In this document: positions 34,879-45,300 of the stretch, one piece after another | How the letters are laid out: each line of letters starts with the position of its first letter | Position numbering within the stretch: the stretch's first letter is position 1 | Source: Theobroma cacao | Taxonomy: Eukaryota > Streptophyta > Magnoliopsida > Malvales > Malvaceae | DNA length: 64,000 bases | Assembly: GCF_000208745.1 (NCBI RefSeq) | Contig: NC_030855.1 | Location: forward strand, 1,170,451-1,234,450 | Reading direction: 5' to 3' | Position numbers and translations under genes: made by a program | Notes under the pieces: generated by a model | The model's database searches: none | The model's input: only the letters and a program-made list of their open reading frames with translations | What the model was told of the DNA's origin: nothing

Positions 34879-36483
34879 ATGAAAGCTTCAAGCTCTATAC
34901 TATCCATCGTTTCGATCCTTTTGTTATCAATTTCATTGGTAACATCAGAATCAGCTCTTGATAATTTCCTGCAATGCCTTCCTCAACATTCCAACCCCTC
35001 TAATCCAATCTCTGATGCCATATACACTCCCAACAATGCCTCCTTTCAATCTATTTACGAGTTACGTGCAAATAACCTTAGAATCCTATCTTCTGTAACC
35101 TCCAAACCAGTGGCCATTATCACAGCCCTGCATGAATCCCATGCTCAAGCCACTGTCATTTGCGCCAAGCGCCATGGCTTCCAAGTAAGAATTCGAAGCG
35201 GGGGTCACGATTATGAGGGCCTATCCTATACATCAGACGTCCCATTCGTCATTCTTGATATGTTTAATCTTAGGTCTATACAGATTGATATGGCAAGCGA
35301 GACCGCATGGGTTCAGGCAGGGGCGACCACAGGCGAACTGTATTACCGGATAGCCGAGAAAAGTAAAGTCCATGGCTTCCCATCTGGAGTTTGCACTACT
35401 CTTGGCATTGGTGGACACTTCAGTGGAGGTGGCTACGGCCCCCTGATGAGAAAATACGGTCTTTCTATCGATAACGTCATTGACGCACAATTGATCGATG
35501 CCAATGGTCGAATCCTTAACAGAAAGTCCATGGGAGAAGATGTGTTTTGGGCAATCCGAGGAGGTGGAGGAACTAGCTTTGGAATCATCCTCTCATGGAC
35601 GATCAAGCTGGTTCGTGTTCCTGCTAAGGTGACTGTTTTCAACGTGCAGAGGACTTTGGATCAAGGTGCAACAGATCTTTCTTATCGTTGGCAACAAGTT
35701 GCCCCTAACCTGCCTAAAGATCTCTTCCTCAGACTTCAGGCTGATCCTATAACTGGAACTGGCAGCGGCAACAAAACCATACGAGTTTCATTCATCGCCC
35801 ATTTTCTTGGACAAACTGATAGACTTATCCAACTGATGAACGCCAACTTCCCTGAATTGGGTTTGCAGCGAAGTGACTGCATTGAAATGAGTTGGGTCGA
35901 ATCCACCCTCTTCTGGGCCGGCTTCCCCAATGGAACTTCCATTGACGTCTTGCTCAATAGAGTGCAAGAGGACAGAGTCTTCTACAAGACTAAGTCCGAT
36001 TACTACAAACAAGTGATTCCCAAGGAAGGCTTGGAAACCTTATGGGAAATCTTGATGGACATAGAGGACATTTTTATCCAACTGAATCCTTATGGTGGAA
36101 GAATGGAAGAGATCTCAGAGTCGGAGACAGCATTTGCACATAGAGCTGGAAACCTTTACAAAGTACAATATACCGTGCTGTGGTCGGAGTCTGACGGAGG
36201 CATCAGCGCTGAAGAGCGGTACGTTGAACTGTCAAGAAGATTGTACAGTGCAATGACTCCATACGCATCCAGCAACCCAAGGGAGGCATTCATCAACTAC
36301 AGAGATCTTGACATTGGCAGCAACGAAAGCAACAACACAGATTTTGCAGTTGCCAGCGTTTATGGAGCTAAGTATTTCAAGAACAATTTCCTGAGATTGA
36401 CACGTGTGAAAGCCTTGATAGACCCTGAAAATTTCTTCAAAAATGAACAAAGCATTCCGCCATTGCCGACTCACAAGTTCTAA
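34879..36483 (+). CDS. BBE-like FAD-linked oxidoreductase 1
   Basis: A 534-residue intron-less protein of the berberine-bridge-enzyme-like family. Residues 1-22 form a secretory signal peptide (hydrophobic core SILLLSISLV). The FAD-binding domain follows: C33 and C95 probably pair as the conserved disulfide; H110 in RSGGHDYEGL and C172 in GVCTTLGIGGHFSGGGYG are the two covalent flavin attachment residues, 62 apart as in Eschscholzia BBE. Candidate active-site residues of the plant non-alkaloid type are Y112, Y186, Q430 (KVQY) and Y474 (NYRDLDIG). The BBE C-terminal domain ends with the typical FFKNEQSIPP motif. Several NxS/T sites suit an extracellular glycoprotein. Such enzymes oxidise cell-wall oligosaccharides or monolignols; the substrate cannot be told from sequence. 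The ATG gives a proper signal peptide and lies 72 bases after a TATA box. Confidence 0.95.
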   Translation: MKASSSILSIVSILLLSISLVTSESALDNFLQCLPQHSNPSNPISDAIYTPNNASFQSIYELRANNLRILSSVTSKPVAIITALHESHAQATVICAKRHGFQVRIRSGGHDYEGLSYTSDVPFVILDMFNLRSIQIDMASETAWVQAGATTGELYYRIAEKSKVHGFPSGVCTTLGIGGHFSGGGYGPLMRKYGLSIDNVIDAQLIDANGRILNRKSMGEDVFWAIRGGGGTSFGIILSWTIKLVRVPAKVTVFNVQRTLDQGATDLSYRWQQVAPNLPKDLFLRLQADPITGTGSGNKTIRVSFIAHFLGQTDRLIQLMNANFPELGLQRSDCIEMSWVESTLFWAGFPNGTSIDVLLNRVQEDRVFYKTKSDYYKQVIPKEGLETLWEILMDIEDIFIQLNPYGGRMEEISESETAFAHRAGNLYKVQYTVLWSESDGGISAEERYVELSRRLYSAMTPYASSNPREAFINYRDLDIGSNESNNTDFAVASVYGAKYFKNNFLRLTRVKALIDPENFFKNEQSIPPLPTHKF

Positions 36484-36720
36484 TGAGGAGGATAACCTGT
36501 GCTGCCCTTGTCAAACGTCACCGCTCCCAACCGTTATATTTTGTACGACCCTACAATAAAAGAAAATAAAAGCTTGTGTGAAATATCTTCTGAATTTTTA
36601 TTTCTTAAAGGCAAGACTCGACTTTTTGCCATTTATTTGTTATTATTGCTTGTAATTAACACCATATTGTTCTATATCTGTAATAAAGAATAATTTAATA
36701 TTTGTGTAATTCAACAAGAA
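36484..36720 (+). other. 3' UTR and poly(A) region of BBE-like gene 1
   Basis: Conserved with the 3' flank of gene 2. AATAAA at 36555-36560 and another AATAAA cluster at 36681-36687 are candidate poly(A) signals. The first lies about 70 bases after the stop codon. Confidence 0.55.
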
Positions 36721-36724
36721 GATA

Positions 36725-37490
36725 TTTCTATGTAATAAAGAATATGTGATTTGATCATCTATTATTTTTTTTGTTCACAGTCAAAATAAGATAATTTTAT
36801 TAATATAAAAAATGATGCAATTGTTCAGATCTCGATATAATTAAGATATGTAAACAAATAAAAATTAGAGCCTCATTGGAAACATAAAAAATCAAGACAA
36901 ATAAATAGTTCTTAATTATTTAACACTATCATTTTCTATTGCAATAAAAAAAATGATTAGGTCATCTATTGTTTCTTTTAGTCAGAATAAAATAATTTTA
37001 TTCAGATCAAAAAATTGAAGTAATAGCTTATATCTCAATATAATTGAGATAAATAAACAATTAAAAATCAGATATTTATTGATATATAAAGAATCAAAAC
37101 AAATAAATAACTCTTATTCCATGCAGTCAGTAAACGTAAAACCTTTCTTTATAATAAAATATATATGATTGGATCATCTATTTTCTTTTAGTCAAAACAA
37201 GATAATTTTAATCATTAATATAAAAAATTGATACAATTGTTCATTTCTCAATGTAATTAAGGTAAGTAAACAATTAAAAATTAGAGACTCATTCGAAATA
37301 TAAAAATTCAAGACAAATAAATATATAGCTCGTATTTCACATTATCATTTTTTTGTAATAAAGAATATATGATTCGATCATCTATTATTTCTTTTCGTCA
37401 AAATAAGATAATTTGATTAATATAAAAAAATTGATACAATTACTGATACCTCGATATAATTGAAATAAATAAATAATTAAAAACACGTTT
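36725..37490. repeat. Minisatellite of about 205 bases, 3.6 units
   Basis: Units starting near 36730, 36941, 37151 and 37356 each contain GATTNGATCATCTATT-like, AAATAAGATAATTTTATTAA-like and ACAAATAAATAGCTCTTA-like parts. The array lies downstream of BBE-like gene 1 and is copied behind gene 2; one stray unit lies at 13310-13440. Unit lengths vary slightly. Confidence 0.8.
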
Positions 37491-38285
37491 TTATGTAACT
37501 AAATTTGACTAAAACTAATTTAAAGAGCTTGATATATTTATGGCCTTTGGTCCTTAAAAAAGAAGGATAAGATTGGCGGCTAGCCTCTTGGGCAAGTCAA
37601 ATCCAGCGGTGAAGTACGTAGCCAATTCATAGTTTATCCCATTTCTCTCTTGCATTTTCTCTCCATCCAAAAAGGATGACCACAACATAATTATCCAATT
37701 CCAAACTCAAAATTTCCTTTATAAGATATATATGAAAAATATTAGACCTAGCTATTTCTTGCTTGAAATTCCTGTTCGAGAAACATTGACTATACCCAAA
37801 GTCAAAAGTCCAGGTTTCTTATGGATTGAAAACGTGTACCATCAAACATACCAGAAAGATGAAATTGTCTGATTCACAAGCTAACGAACGAGAAGATTGA
37901 ATTTGAACCTATATATATGTTCTGCACTGATCTAAAAAGCCCTGGATGTACGCTGTTGACAATATGAGTGTTGCAGTATATTTTTCTTCAAAGGCATTGA
38001 AATTTGTATAGAGTCATTAAAAGAGAGATTGTTCCCAATGAACAGAACCCTGGATATTTTGCAACTTAGCATACAGCATATCTTTATGTAACACCTCTGA
38101 TTAGACTAAATCGTCTGTTAGAGAATTTGTCTCTCTAAATATGTGAACGAAAGGAGAAACTTGTATTGTTTCTCTTACATTTCTCAATGCAATTTGCAAT
38201 GTGAATCATTCATTAGGACTTTCGAGAATGATTACTGAGCCATAAGATTGTGTGTTTTCGAGTCACTTTCAATAATGAAAAAGTG
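37491..38285. other. Non-coding end of duplication unit 1
   Basis: Contains GGATAAGATTGGCGGCTAGCC and a stretch near 38090-38280 that recurs at the end of unit 2. No coding potential is recognised. Confidence 0.5.
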
Positions 38286-39030
38286 CATCAAATCCTATAT
38301 ATGCACTAACAGGCAGAAGTCTGTGATCTATTCCTCTGTCTAGTGATTGCTCATGGGGGTGGAAGAAAATCTTGAAACTAAGAAACTATATCAAACCCTA
38401 TGTGCAAAACATAATAGATTATGGAAAACCCACAGATTTTTGGTTTGATTACTGCCAACCTAAAGGGCCTTTGTTGCTTATGCACTATAATTTCATGATC
38501 TCTTCCTTTTCAAGTAAATGGGGTAAATGCACTCGAATATTTAACTCATTGATTGATACATGATCTCTATTTAAAAAATAATATTTAAATCCCCTTCTTC
38601 AATTTAAAAAAAAAATAAAAGGGACAACTGTAGTTAATGTTGCACTCTTCCCTTTCAAGCAGAAAGGAACAATTGTCATTAATGCTGCAGGTTTGGTTTG
38701 GCCTCTGGCTAGATCAGATGATTTAGTGGAGACTCAATGCTCCTCATATGATGCTATTATTCTTAATCCGAGACGGAAAGATGAAGCCATCTGGACTTAG
38801 TCTAGCAATGGAATGGGAAGTTTACAATCTCTAGTACTTTGAATATCGTTAGACATAGAAAACCATCTTCTCTTGAGCCTTATAGAGAAGAAACACTGCT
38901 TACCAGTTACTTGAAGAAGAGTACTATCGTTCGAAAGATTTTAATAATTTAGATAGATGACATGATTTTGAGGTCGACACAAGAAAGGGGCCATGAGATC
39001 AGGGTAGGGGTTTTGCATTCCTAGCTCCAT
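38286..39030 (+). mobile_element. LINE ORF2 remnant, third copy
   Basis: Starts in mid-remnant because the duplication junction cuts it. One open piece (38372-38563) reads LRNYIKPYVQNIIDYGKPTD and continues FWFDYCQPKGPL; the next carries the RRKDEAIWT part. Confidence 0.75.
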
Positions 39031-39161
39031 CTTTATACATGTACAAATTAAATTCAAATTATACTTAAATGACTCTTAATTATCAAATTAATATATAATT
39101 AATTACATTCAATAAAAGAAACAAATTAGCAAATCAACATATTAGTATATAGTTAAAAATT

Positions 39162-41157
39162 AGTCAAAATACCCACCAAGTCTTGTACCCATGCATTTTA
39201 TTCAATTTAGTCTATGTACTCAAAATTGAAATAATTTAATCTCTTGATTTTAGAAATTGTTTCAATTTAGTTCCTCTCACTAACGGTATCAAATTTTATT
39301 GTTAAAAGCATGATGTTAGCACTGACATCAACGTTGATGTGGCATATTTTGCTGGTGTGGCACCAACTTGATGGCATGGCAGCGCCACATGACCCTAATA
39401 TGTGACGTGTCAGTGCTACATGATAGATAAAAAAATTTTCGAAAAAATTTTTTATGCTACGTCATAAAGACTAAATTAAACAAAAATATATAGTACAGGG
39501 ACTAAGTTAAACAAAATTGAGATTTTGAGGGGCTAAATTGAAAAAAATATTTGAAAAATATAAATCTTTAAGTAGATGATAGATATACTTATTAATAAGT
39601 TAAATATTTAAGTATAAAAGATTTATGGTGTTATAAATATATATAAATATTTTCTTTATTTTTTGATCGTAGAATATGTATATTAATTTATCTTTTTTAC
39701 AAAAATTAAGTTTGAATTCTCTTTCTATAAAAAAATTTCAAAAAAATTTCATACCTAAAGTTAAATTTAAATAAATAACTTGCACTACATTCAAATAAAA
39801 TAATATAAAAAAACTAAATAAAATTTTTTTCTATTTATAATAGTATAAAAATTTGAAATTTATTTGACTTGACTTTTAACTTGAGTTGAACTCAAATTAG
39901 CATGATAAGTTGACTTAGTTTTTTTAAAAAAAAAATGAAAAAGTGAGATATAGAGTTAGCAATTATTATAAAAATAATTCTTCATTTTGACTTACTTAAT
40001 TTGGGCATGACAAACTTCTTATTATAATCATAAAATCTGAGTTACTCCACCTCTTCAATTATTTATTTTTTTATGTTTTTGTTTTATCTAATATTTCAGG
40101 TTATATTCTTTAGGTTGAAATTTCTTGGATTAAAGACTATAGTTATGGTTGATAGAGTTAAATATAATTATAAATATTTATACAATTTTATATTGTATTT
40201 ACAATTTTTTTGTAGATATAAGTTAATAATTTAAATTTAAATTTAACAAAATTTGATTATTTGAACTTAAATAAATCGTTTTATAAGAACCTTTGAGTAA
40301 ATTTAAATAAAAGTAAATTGGGTAAGGGTTAAATAATTCCAAAAGGATGAATATTTGTAAATTGTAAAAGTTGTAACTAAATCAACCTATTTTACTTATT
40401 TGAGTTTAATTCAAGTTAGAAACTAAGTCAAATAAATTTTAAATTTTTATACTATTATAAATAGAATAAAAAAATTTATTTAGTCTTTTTACATTATTTT
40501 ATTCTAACATAATGCAAGTTGTTCATCTAAATTTATCTATAGGTATGAAATTTTTTTCAAATTCTTTTTATAGAAGAAAAATTCAAACTTAATTTTTGCA
40601 AAGAAGATAAATTTATATACATATTTTAGAATCAAATAATTAAGTAAGAAAATATTTATATATTTTTTAACATTATAAATCTTTTACACTTAAATATTTA
40701 GCTTATTAATAAGTATATCTATTATCTACTTAAAGATTTGTATTTTTCAAATATTGTTTCAATGTAGTCCCTCAACATCTCAATTTTGTTTCATTTAGTC
40801 TATGTACTATATATTTTTGTTCAACTTAATCTTTATGATGTGACACAAAAAAAAATTTTAAAATTTTTTATTTGCCACATGGCACTGACACGTCAGCATG
40901 TCAGTGCCACATCATCATATTAGGGCCACAGGGCACAGCTAGGTCATCATGTGAGTGTCATGTCATCAGAATATGTCATATCAGTACTGATGTCAACGCT
41001 AACGTCATCCTTTTAACGGTAAAATTAAATATCATTAGTAAGAAGAACTAATTGAAGTGATTTTCAAAACTAAGGAACTAAATTGTTTCGATTTTTAGTA
41101 CAAGGACTAAATTGAATAAAATGCATAGGTATAGGGACTTGGTGGGTATGTTAGCCT
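39162..41157. mobile_element. Mutator-like foldback element, copy C
   Basis: Left end AGTCAAAATACCCACC; right end the inverted GGTGGGTATGTTAGCC. TTAAAAATT flanks both sides (39153-39161 and 41158-41166). Because copies B and C share target duplication and flanks, they descend from one insertion that was copied with the block. There is one copy of the central segment, in contrast to copy B. Non-coding. Confidence 0.8.
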
Positions 41158-41292
41158 TTAAAAATTTTAACTTAAAGTTAGATCATTAATTATTGGCAAT
41201 ATATATGTCAAATAAAAAAATTAGAGAATTTACAAAGTCAAAAACAATTAAAGAATTTACGAAAAGTCTAAGAATGATATATTCAATTTTGA

Positions 41293-42516
41293 GAACACAA
41301 ATCGTCTGCCCCTGTTTTGTGCCTCGTTTAGTGCCCCTCTTATAACTTGATGTCATGTGTATGATAGGTTTTTATTTGTTAACGTCAGCTGTTAGGTCAT
41401 TTGTACTGCCGTTAAGTATAATTTCAGTCTAGGCTAACATCAACACTTTACAGCCTCCTCTTTTCCACACTTCTCTCTTCAAATCTTTGATCAAAGTCAA
41501 GGAACATTTTTACATAAAGTTTTTTTTTCTGTTTTCTCTTCATATATATTCTGATGATGGTAATAAAAAATTAAAGAAGGAGAAGATAATTAAGAAGAAG
41601 AAGAAGAAGAAAAAGAGGCAAAATGTATATTCTGCCATTAGTTGTTATTGTTTCCAGGGCGGTTAGATATTAACCTCAGTCTTATTTGACATAATGTTGT
41701 CTTTGATCTTCCTATGATGCCCATCAACATTCTCATACTCCTGTGCCAATAAGCATCCATCAACATTCTCATACTCCTGTAGCGATCAGCATCCATATCT
41801 GAGGTAAAAGACTTTTGGGTACTCTTTTTTGTCCAATCATGCTTGCCAGAGTCAAAATCTTCAGATGAATAAGAGCACTTATGTTTGCTCTTCTTATGAT
41901 GCCTATAAAACTCTGTTTTTTTCTTAGAAATTATGAAATTTATTGAGTAATCGTAAAATCGCATTACTTTGATTAATGAGTGATCAACTAGAGCATCGAT
42001 TATATTTAATTTAATATACAAAAAGTTTGTATCGACAATCCATCCTTAGACTCAATTATACAACAAAAAATTATGTTTTCAATTCTTACTCAATCTTATA
42101 AATTAACTGATGAGTTAATCTGCAGCGTCTTTAAATGAATAAGAATATTTGTGTCTTCTCTTACTCTAATGCTTATCGAAATTTGATTATCAAAAGAGCA
42201 TGTTTTAGAATAATTTTACCTCTTTTTCTTCTTCTTCTTAGTTATCTTCTCCTTGTTTGATTTTTTATTACCATCATCAGAATATACATGCAAAGCAAAC
42301 AGAAAAAAAACTTATGTAAAAATGTTCCTTGACTTCGATCAAAGATTTGATGAGGGAAGTGTGGAAAAGAGGAGGCTGTAAAGTGTTAATATTAACCTAG
42401 ACTACTAAACGGCAGTACAAATGACCTAACAGCTGACGTTAACAAATCAAAACCTATCATAGACGTGGCATCAAATTATAAGAGGGGCACAAAACAGGGG
42501 CAGACGATTTGTGTTC
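41293..42516. mobile_element. Long-inverted-repeat Mutator-like element in the BBE-like gene 2 promoter, possible Pack-MULE
   Basis: 1224 bases. Terminal inverted repeats start with GAACACAAATCGTCTGCCCC on both ends, identical for the outer 31 bases and continuing for about 330 bases on the left (to about 41623) and 300 on the right (from about 42215), ending inward at an AAGAAGAAG tract. Flanks CAATTTTGA (41284-41292) and CAATTTCGG (42517-42525) are a diverged 9-base target duplication; the empty site is at 34695-34703. The unique middle has no transposase. Its minus strand carries HHKKSKHKCSYSSEDFDSGK and tandem RYRSMRMLMDA units, resembling exons of an RS-rich nuclear protein. The right end is 112 bases before the TATA box. 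Confidence 0.8.
41640..41960 (-). pseudogene. Possible captured exon of an RS-rich-type gene inside the long-inverted-repeat element
   Basis: The minus strand encodes a basic, Ser/Lys/Asp-rich stretch, HHKKSKHKCSYSSEDFDSGK, then two near-repeats of about 36 bases (RYRSMRMLMDA and HRSMRMLMGI), then a poorly conserved tail. A second, broken KRRHKYSYSFKD-like stretch lies near 42120-42180. That looks like captured host exons, but the donor gene is not in the window and chance cannot be excluded. Confidence 0.35.
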
Positions 42517-42628
42517 CAATTTCGGGCACATCCAGAACGAAAATGAATTTTGTTTTGAAATATTCTTGGTCTTCTTTCTAAACCTTTCAGACTTGATCTG
42601 GAATTGATCCAAACGACCCTCTCCTCTC

Positions 42629-42636
42629 TATATAAA
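42629..42636 (+). promoter_or_regulatory. TATA box of BBE-like gene 2
   Basis: TATATAAA, 72 bases before the ATG at 42701, same context as gene 1. Only about 100 bases of the ancestral upstream sequence remain between it and the inserted element. Confidence 0.75.
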
Positions 42637-42700
42637 CACATATATTGAACCAACAGAAGTGCACAAGCCCATTAAAGATCTCGAGATTCTTTGTGAAAAA

Positions 42701-44305
42701 ATGAAAGCTTCAAGCTCTATACTATCCATCGTTTCAATGCTCTTGTTATCAATTTCATTGGTAACATCAGAATCAGCTCTTGATAATTTCCTGCAATGCC
42801 TTCCTCAACATTCCAACCCTTCTAATCCAATCTCTGATGCCATATACACTCCCAACAATGCCTCCTTTCAATCTATTTACGAGTTACGTGCAAATAACCT
42901 TAGAATCTTATCTTCTGTAACCTCCAAACCAGTGGCCATTATCACAGCCCTGCATGAATCCCATGCTCAAGCCACTGTCATTTGCGCCAAGCGCCATGGC
43001 TTCCAAGTAAGAATTCGAAGCGGGGGTCACGATTATGAGGGCCTATCCTATACATCAGACGTCCCATTCGTCATTCTTGATATGTTTAATCTTAGGTCTA
43101 TACAGATTGATATGGCAAGCGAGACCGCATGGGTTCAGGCAGGGGCGACCACAGGCGAACTGTATTACCGGATAGCCGAGAAAAGCAAAGTCCATGGCTT
43201 CCCATCTGGAGTTTGCACTACTCTTGGCATTGGTGGACACTTCAGTGGAGGTGGCTACGGCCCCCTAATGAGAAAATACGGCCTTTCTATCGATAACGTC
43301 ATTGACGCACAATTGATCGATGCCAATGGTCGAATCCTTAACAGAAAGTCCATGGGAGAAGATGTGTTTTGGGCAATCCGAGGAGGTGGAGGAACTAGCT
43401 TTGGAATCATCCTCTCATGGACGATCAAGCTGGTTCGTGTTCCTGCTAAGGTGACTGTTTTCAACGTGCAGAGGACTTTGGATCAAGGTGCAACAGATCT
43501 TTCTTATCGTTGGCAACAAGTTGCCCCTAACCTGCCTAAAGATCTCTTCCTCAGACTTCAGGCTGAGCCTATAACTGGAACTGGCAGTGGCAACAAAACC
43601 ATACGAGTTTCATTCATCGCCCATTTTCTTGGACAAACTGATAGACTTATCCAACTGATGAACGCCAACTTCCCTGAATTGGGTTTGCAGCGAAGTGACT
43701 GCATTGAAATGAGTTGGGTCGAATCCACCCTCTTCTGGGCCGGCTTCCCCAATGGAACTTCCATTGACGTCTTGCTCAATAGAGTGCAAGAGGACAGAGA
43801 CTTCTACAAGACTAAGTCCGATTACTACAAAAAGGTGATTCCTAAGGAAGGCTTGGAAACCTTATGGGAAATCTTAATGGACATAGAGGACATTGTTATC
43901 CAACTGAATCCTTATGGTGGAAGAATGGAAGAGATCTCAGAGTCGGAGACAGCATTTGCACATAGAGCTGGAAACCTTTACAAAGTACAATATACCGTGC
44001 TGTGGTCGGAGTCTGACGGAGGCATCAGCGCTGCAGAGCGGTACGTTGAACTGTCAAGAAGATTGTACAGTGCAGTGACTCCATACGCATCAAGCAACCC
44101 AAGGGAGGCATTCATCAACTACAGAGATCTTGACATTGGCAGCAACGAAAGCAACAACACAGATTTTGCAGTTGCCAGCGTTTATGGAGCTAAATATTTC
44201 AAGAACAATTTCCTGAGATTGACACGTGTGAAAGCCATGATAGACCCTGAAAATTTCTTCAAAAATGAACAAAGCATTCCACCATTGCCATCTCACAAGT
44301 TCTAA
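42701..44305 (+). CDS. BBE-like FAD-linked oxidoreductase 2
   Basis: 534 residues, same length as copy 1 and different at nine positions (I13M, D289E, V367D, Q378K, F399V, E445A, M459V, L513M, T531S). The signal peptide, H110, C172, Y112, Y186, Q430 and Y474 are all kept, so catalytic ability should be unchanged. The longer open frame from 42659 begins with GTG and is not used; the ATG at 42701 aligns with copy 1 and starts the signal peptide. Most exchanges are conservative or on variable segments, and no lesion is seen, so both copies look functional. The 5' region differs sharply: a 1.2 kb inverted-repeat element ends 112 bases upstream of the TATA box, which could change expression. Confidence 0.95.
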   Translation: MKASSSILSIVSMLLLSISLVTSESALDNFLQCLPQHSNPSNPISDAIYTPNNASFQSIYELRANNLRILSSVTSKPVAIITALHESHAQATVICAKRHGFQVRIRSGGHDYEGLSYTSDVPFVILDMFNLRSIQIDMASETAWVQAGATTGELYYRIAEKSKVHGFPSGVCTTLGIGGHFSGGGYGPLMRKYGLSIDNVIDAQLIDANGRILNRKSMGEDVFWAIRGGGGTSFGIILSWTIKLVRVPAKVTVFNVQRTLDQGATDLSYRWQQVAPNLPKDLFLRLQAEPITGTGSGNKTIRVSFIAHFLGQTDRLIQLMNANFPELGLQRSDCIEMSWVESTLFWAGFPNGTSIDVLLNRVQEDRDFYKTKSDYYKKVIPKEGLETLWEILMDIEDIVIQLNPYGGRMEEISESETAFAHRAGNLYKVQYTVLWSESDGGISAAERYVELSRRLYSAVTPYASSNPREAFINYRDLDIGSNESNNTDFAVASVYGAKYFKNNFLRLTRVKAMIDPENFFKNEQSIPPLPSHKF

Positions 44306-44550
44306 TGAGGAGGATAACCTGTGCTGCCCTTGTCAAACGTCACCGCTCCCAACCGTTATATTTTCTACGACCCTACAATAAAAGAAAATAAAAGCTTGTG
44401 TGAAATATCTTCTGAATTTTTATTTCTTAAAGGCAAGACTCGACTTTTTGCCATTTATTTGTTATTATTGCTTGAAAATTAATACCAGATTGTCCTATAT
44501 CTGTAATAAAGAATAATTTAATATTTGGGTAACTCAGCAAGAAGATATTT
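44306..44550 (+). other. 3' UTR region of BBE-like gene 2
   Basis: Follows the 3' flank of gene 1 with few changes; AATAAA near 44377-44382 and 44503-44509 are candidate poly(A) signals. Confidence 0.55.
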
Positions 44551-44554
44551 CTAT

Positions 44555-45300
44555 GTAATAAAGAATATGTGATTTGATCATCTGTTATTTTTTTTGTTCA
44601 CAGTCAATATAAGATAATTTTGTTTATATAAAAAATGATACAATTTTTCAAATCTCGATATAATTAAGATAAGTAAACAAATAAAAATTAGAGACTCATT
44701 GGAAACATAAAAAATAAGACAAATAAATAGCTCTTAATTATTTAACACTATAATTTTCTATTGTAATAAAAAAATGATTCGGTCATTTATTATTTCTTTT
44801 ATTCAGAATAAAATAATTTTATTAATATCAAACATTGATGTAATAGCTTTAATCTCAATATAATTGAGATAAATAAACAATTAAAAATGAGATATTCATT
44901 GAAATATAAAGAATCAAAACAAATAAATAACTCTTATTCCATGCTGTCATTAAACGTAAAATATTTCTTTATAATAAAATATATATGATTCGATCATCTA
45001 TTTTCTTTTAGTCAAAACAAGATAATTTTAATCATTAATATAAAAAATTGATACAATTGTTCATTTCTCAATGCAATTAAGATAAGTAAACAATTAAAAA
45101 TTAGAGACTCATTGGAAATATAAAAATTCAAGACAAATAAATATATAGCTCGTATTTCACACTATCATTTTCTTGTAATAAAGAATATATGATTCAATCA
45201 TCTATTATTTCTTTAGGTCAAAATAAGATAATTTGATTAATATAAATAAATTGATACAATTACTGATACGTCGATATAATTGAAATAAATAAATAATTAA
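44555..45300. repeat. Minisatellite of about 205 bases behind BBE-like gene 2
   Basis: Unit-by-unit counterpart of 36725-37490, with the same number of units, so the array pre-dates the duplication. Confidence 0.8.

Larger units (their letters stand above)
31362..38285. repeat. Tandem segmental duplication, unit 1
   Basis: Contains LINE debris, the Mutator-like element, BBE-like gene 1 and its 3' minisatellite. It begins CATCAAATCCTATATATGCA and ends CAATAATGAAAAAGTG, immediately followed by unit 2, which begins with the same words. Both ends are at a shared TG. Confidence 0.9.

Noticed and set aside
35233..36474. Several 70-85-codon minus-strand frames across the BBE-like genes
   Set aside because: Shadows of the strong plus-strand coding sequence; they recur only because the genes are duplicated.
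42659..42700. Longer N-terminus for BBE-like 2
   Set aside because: The extended frame starts with GTG, not ATG, and would place extra residues before a good signal peptide; copy 1 lacks an equivalent.
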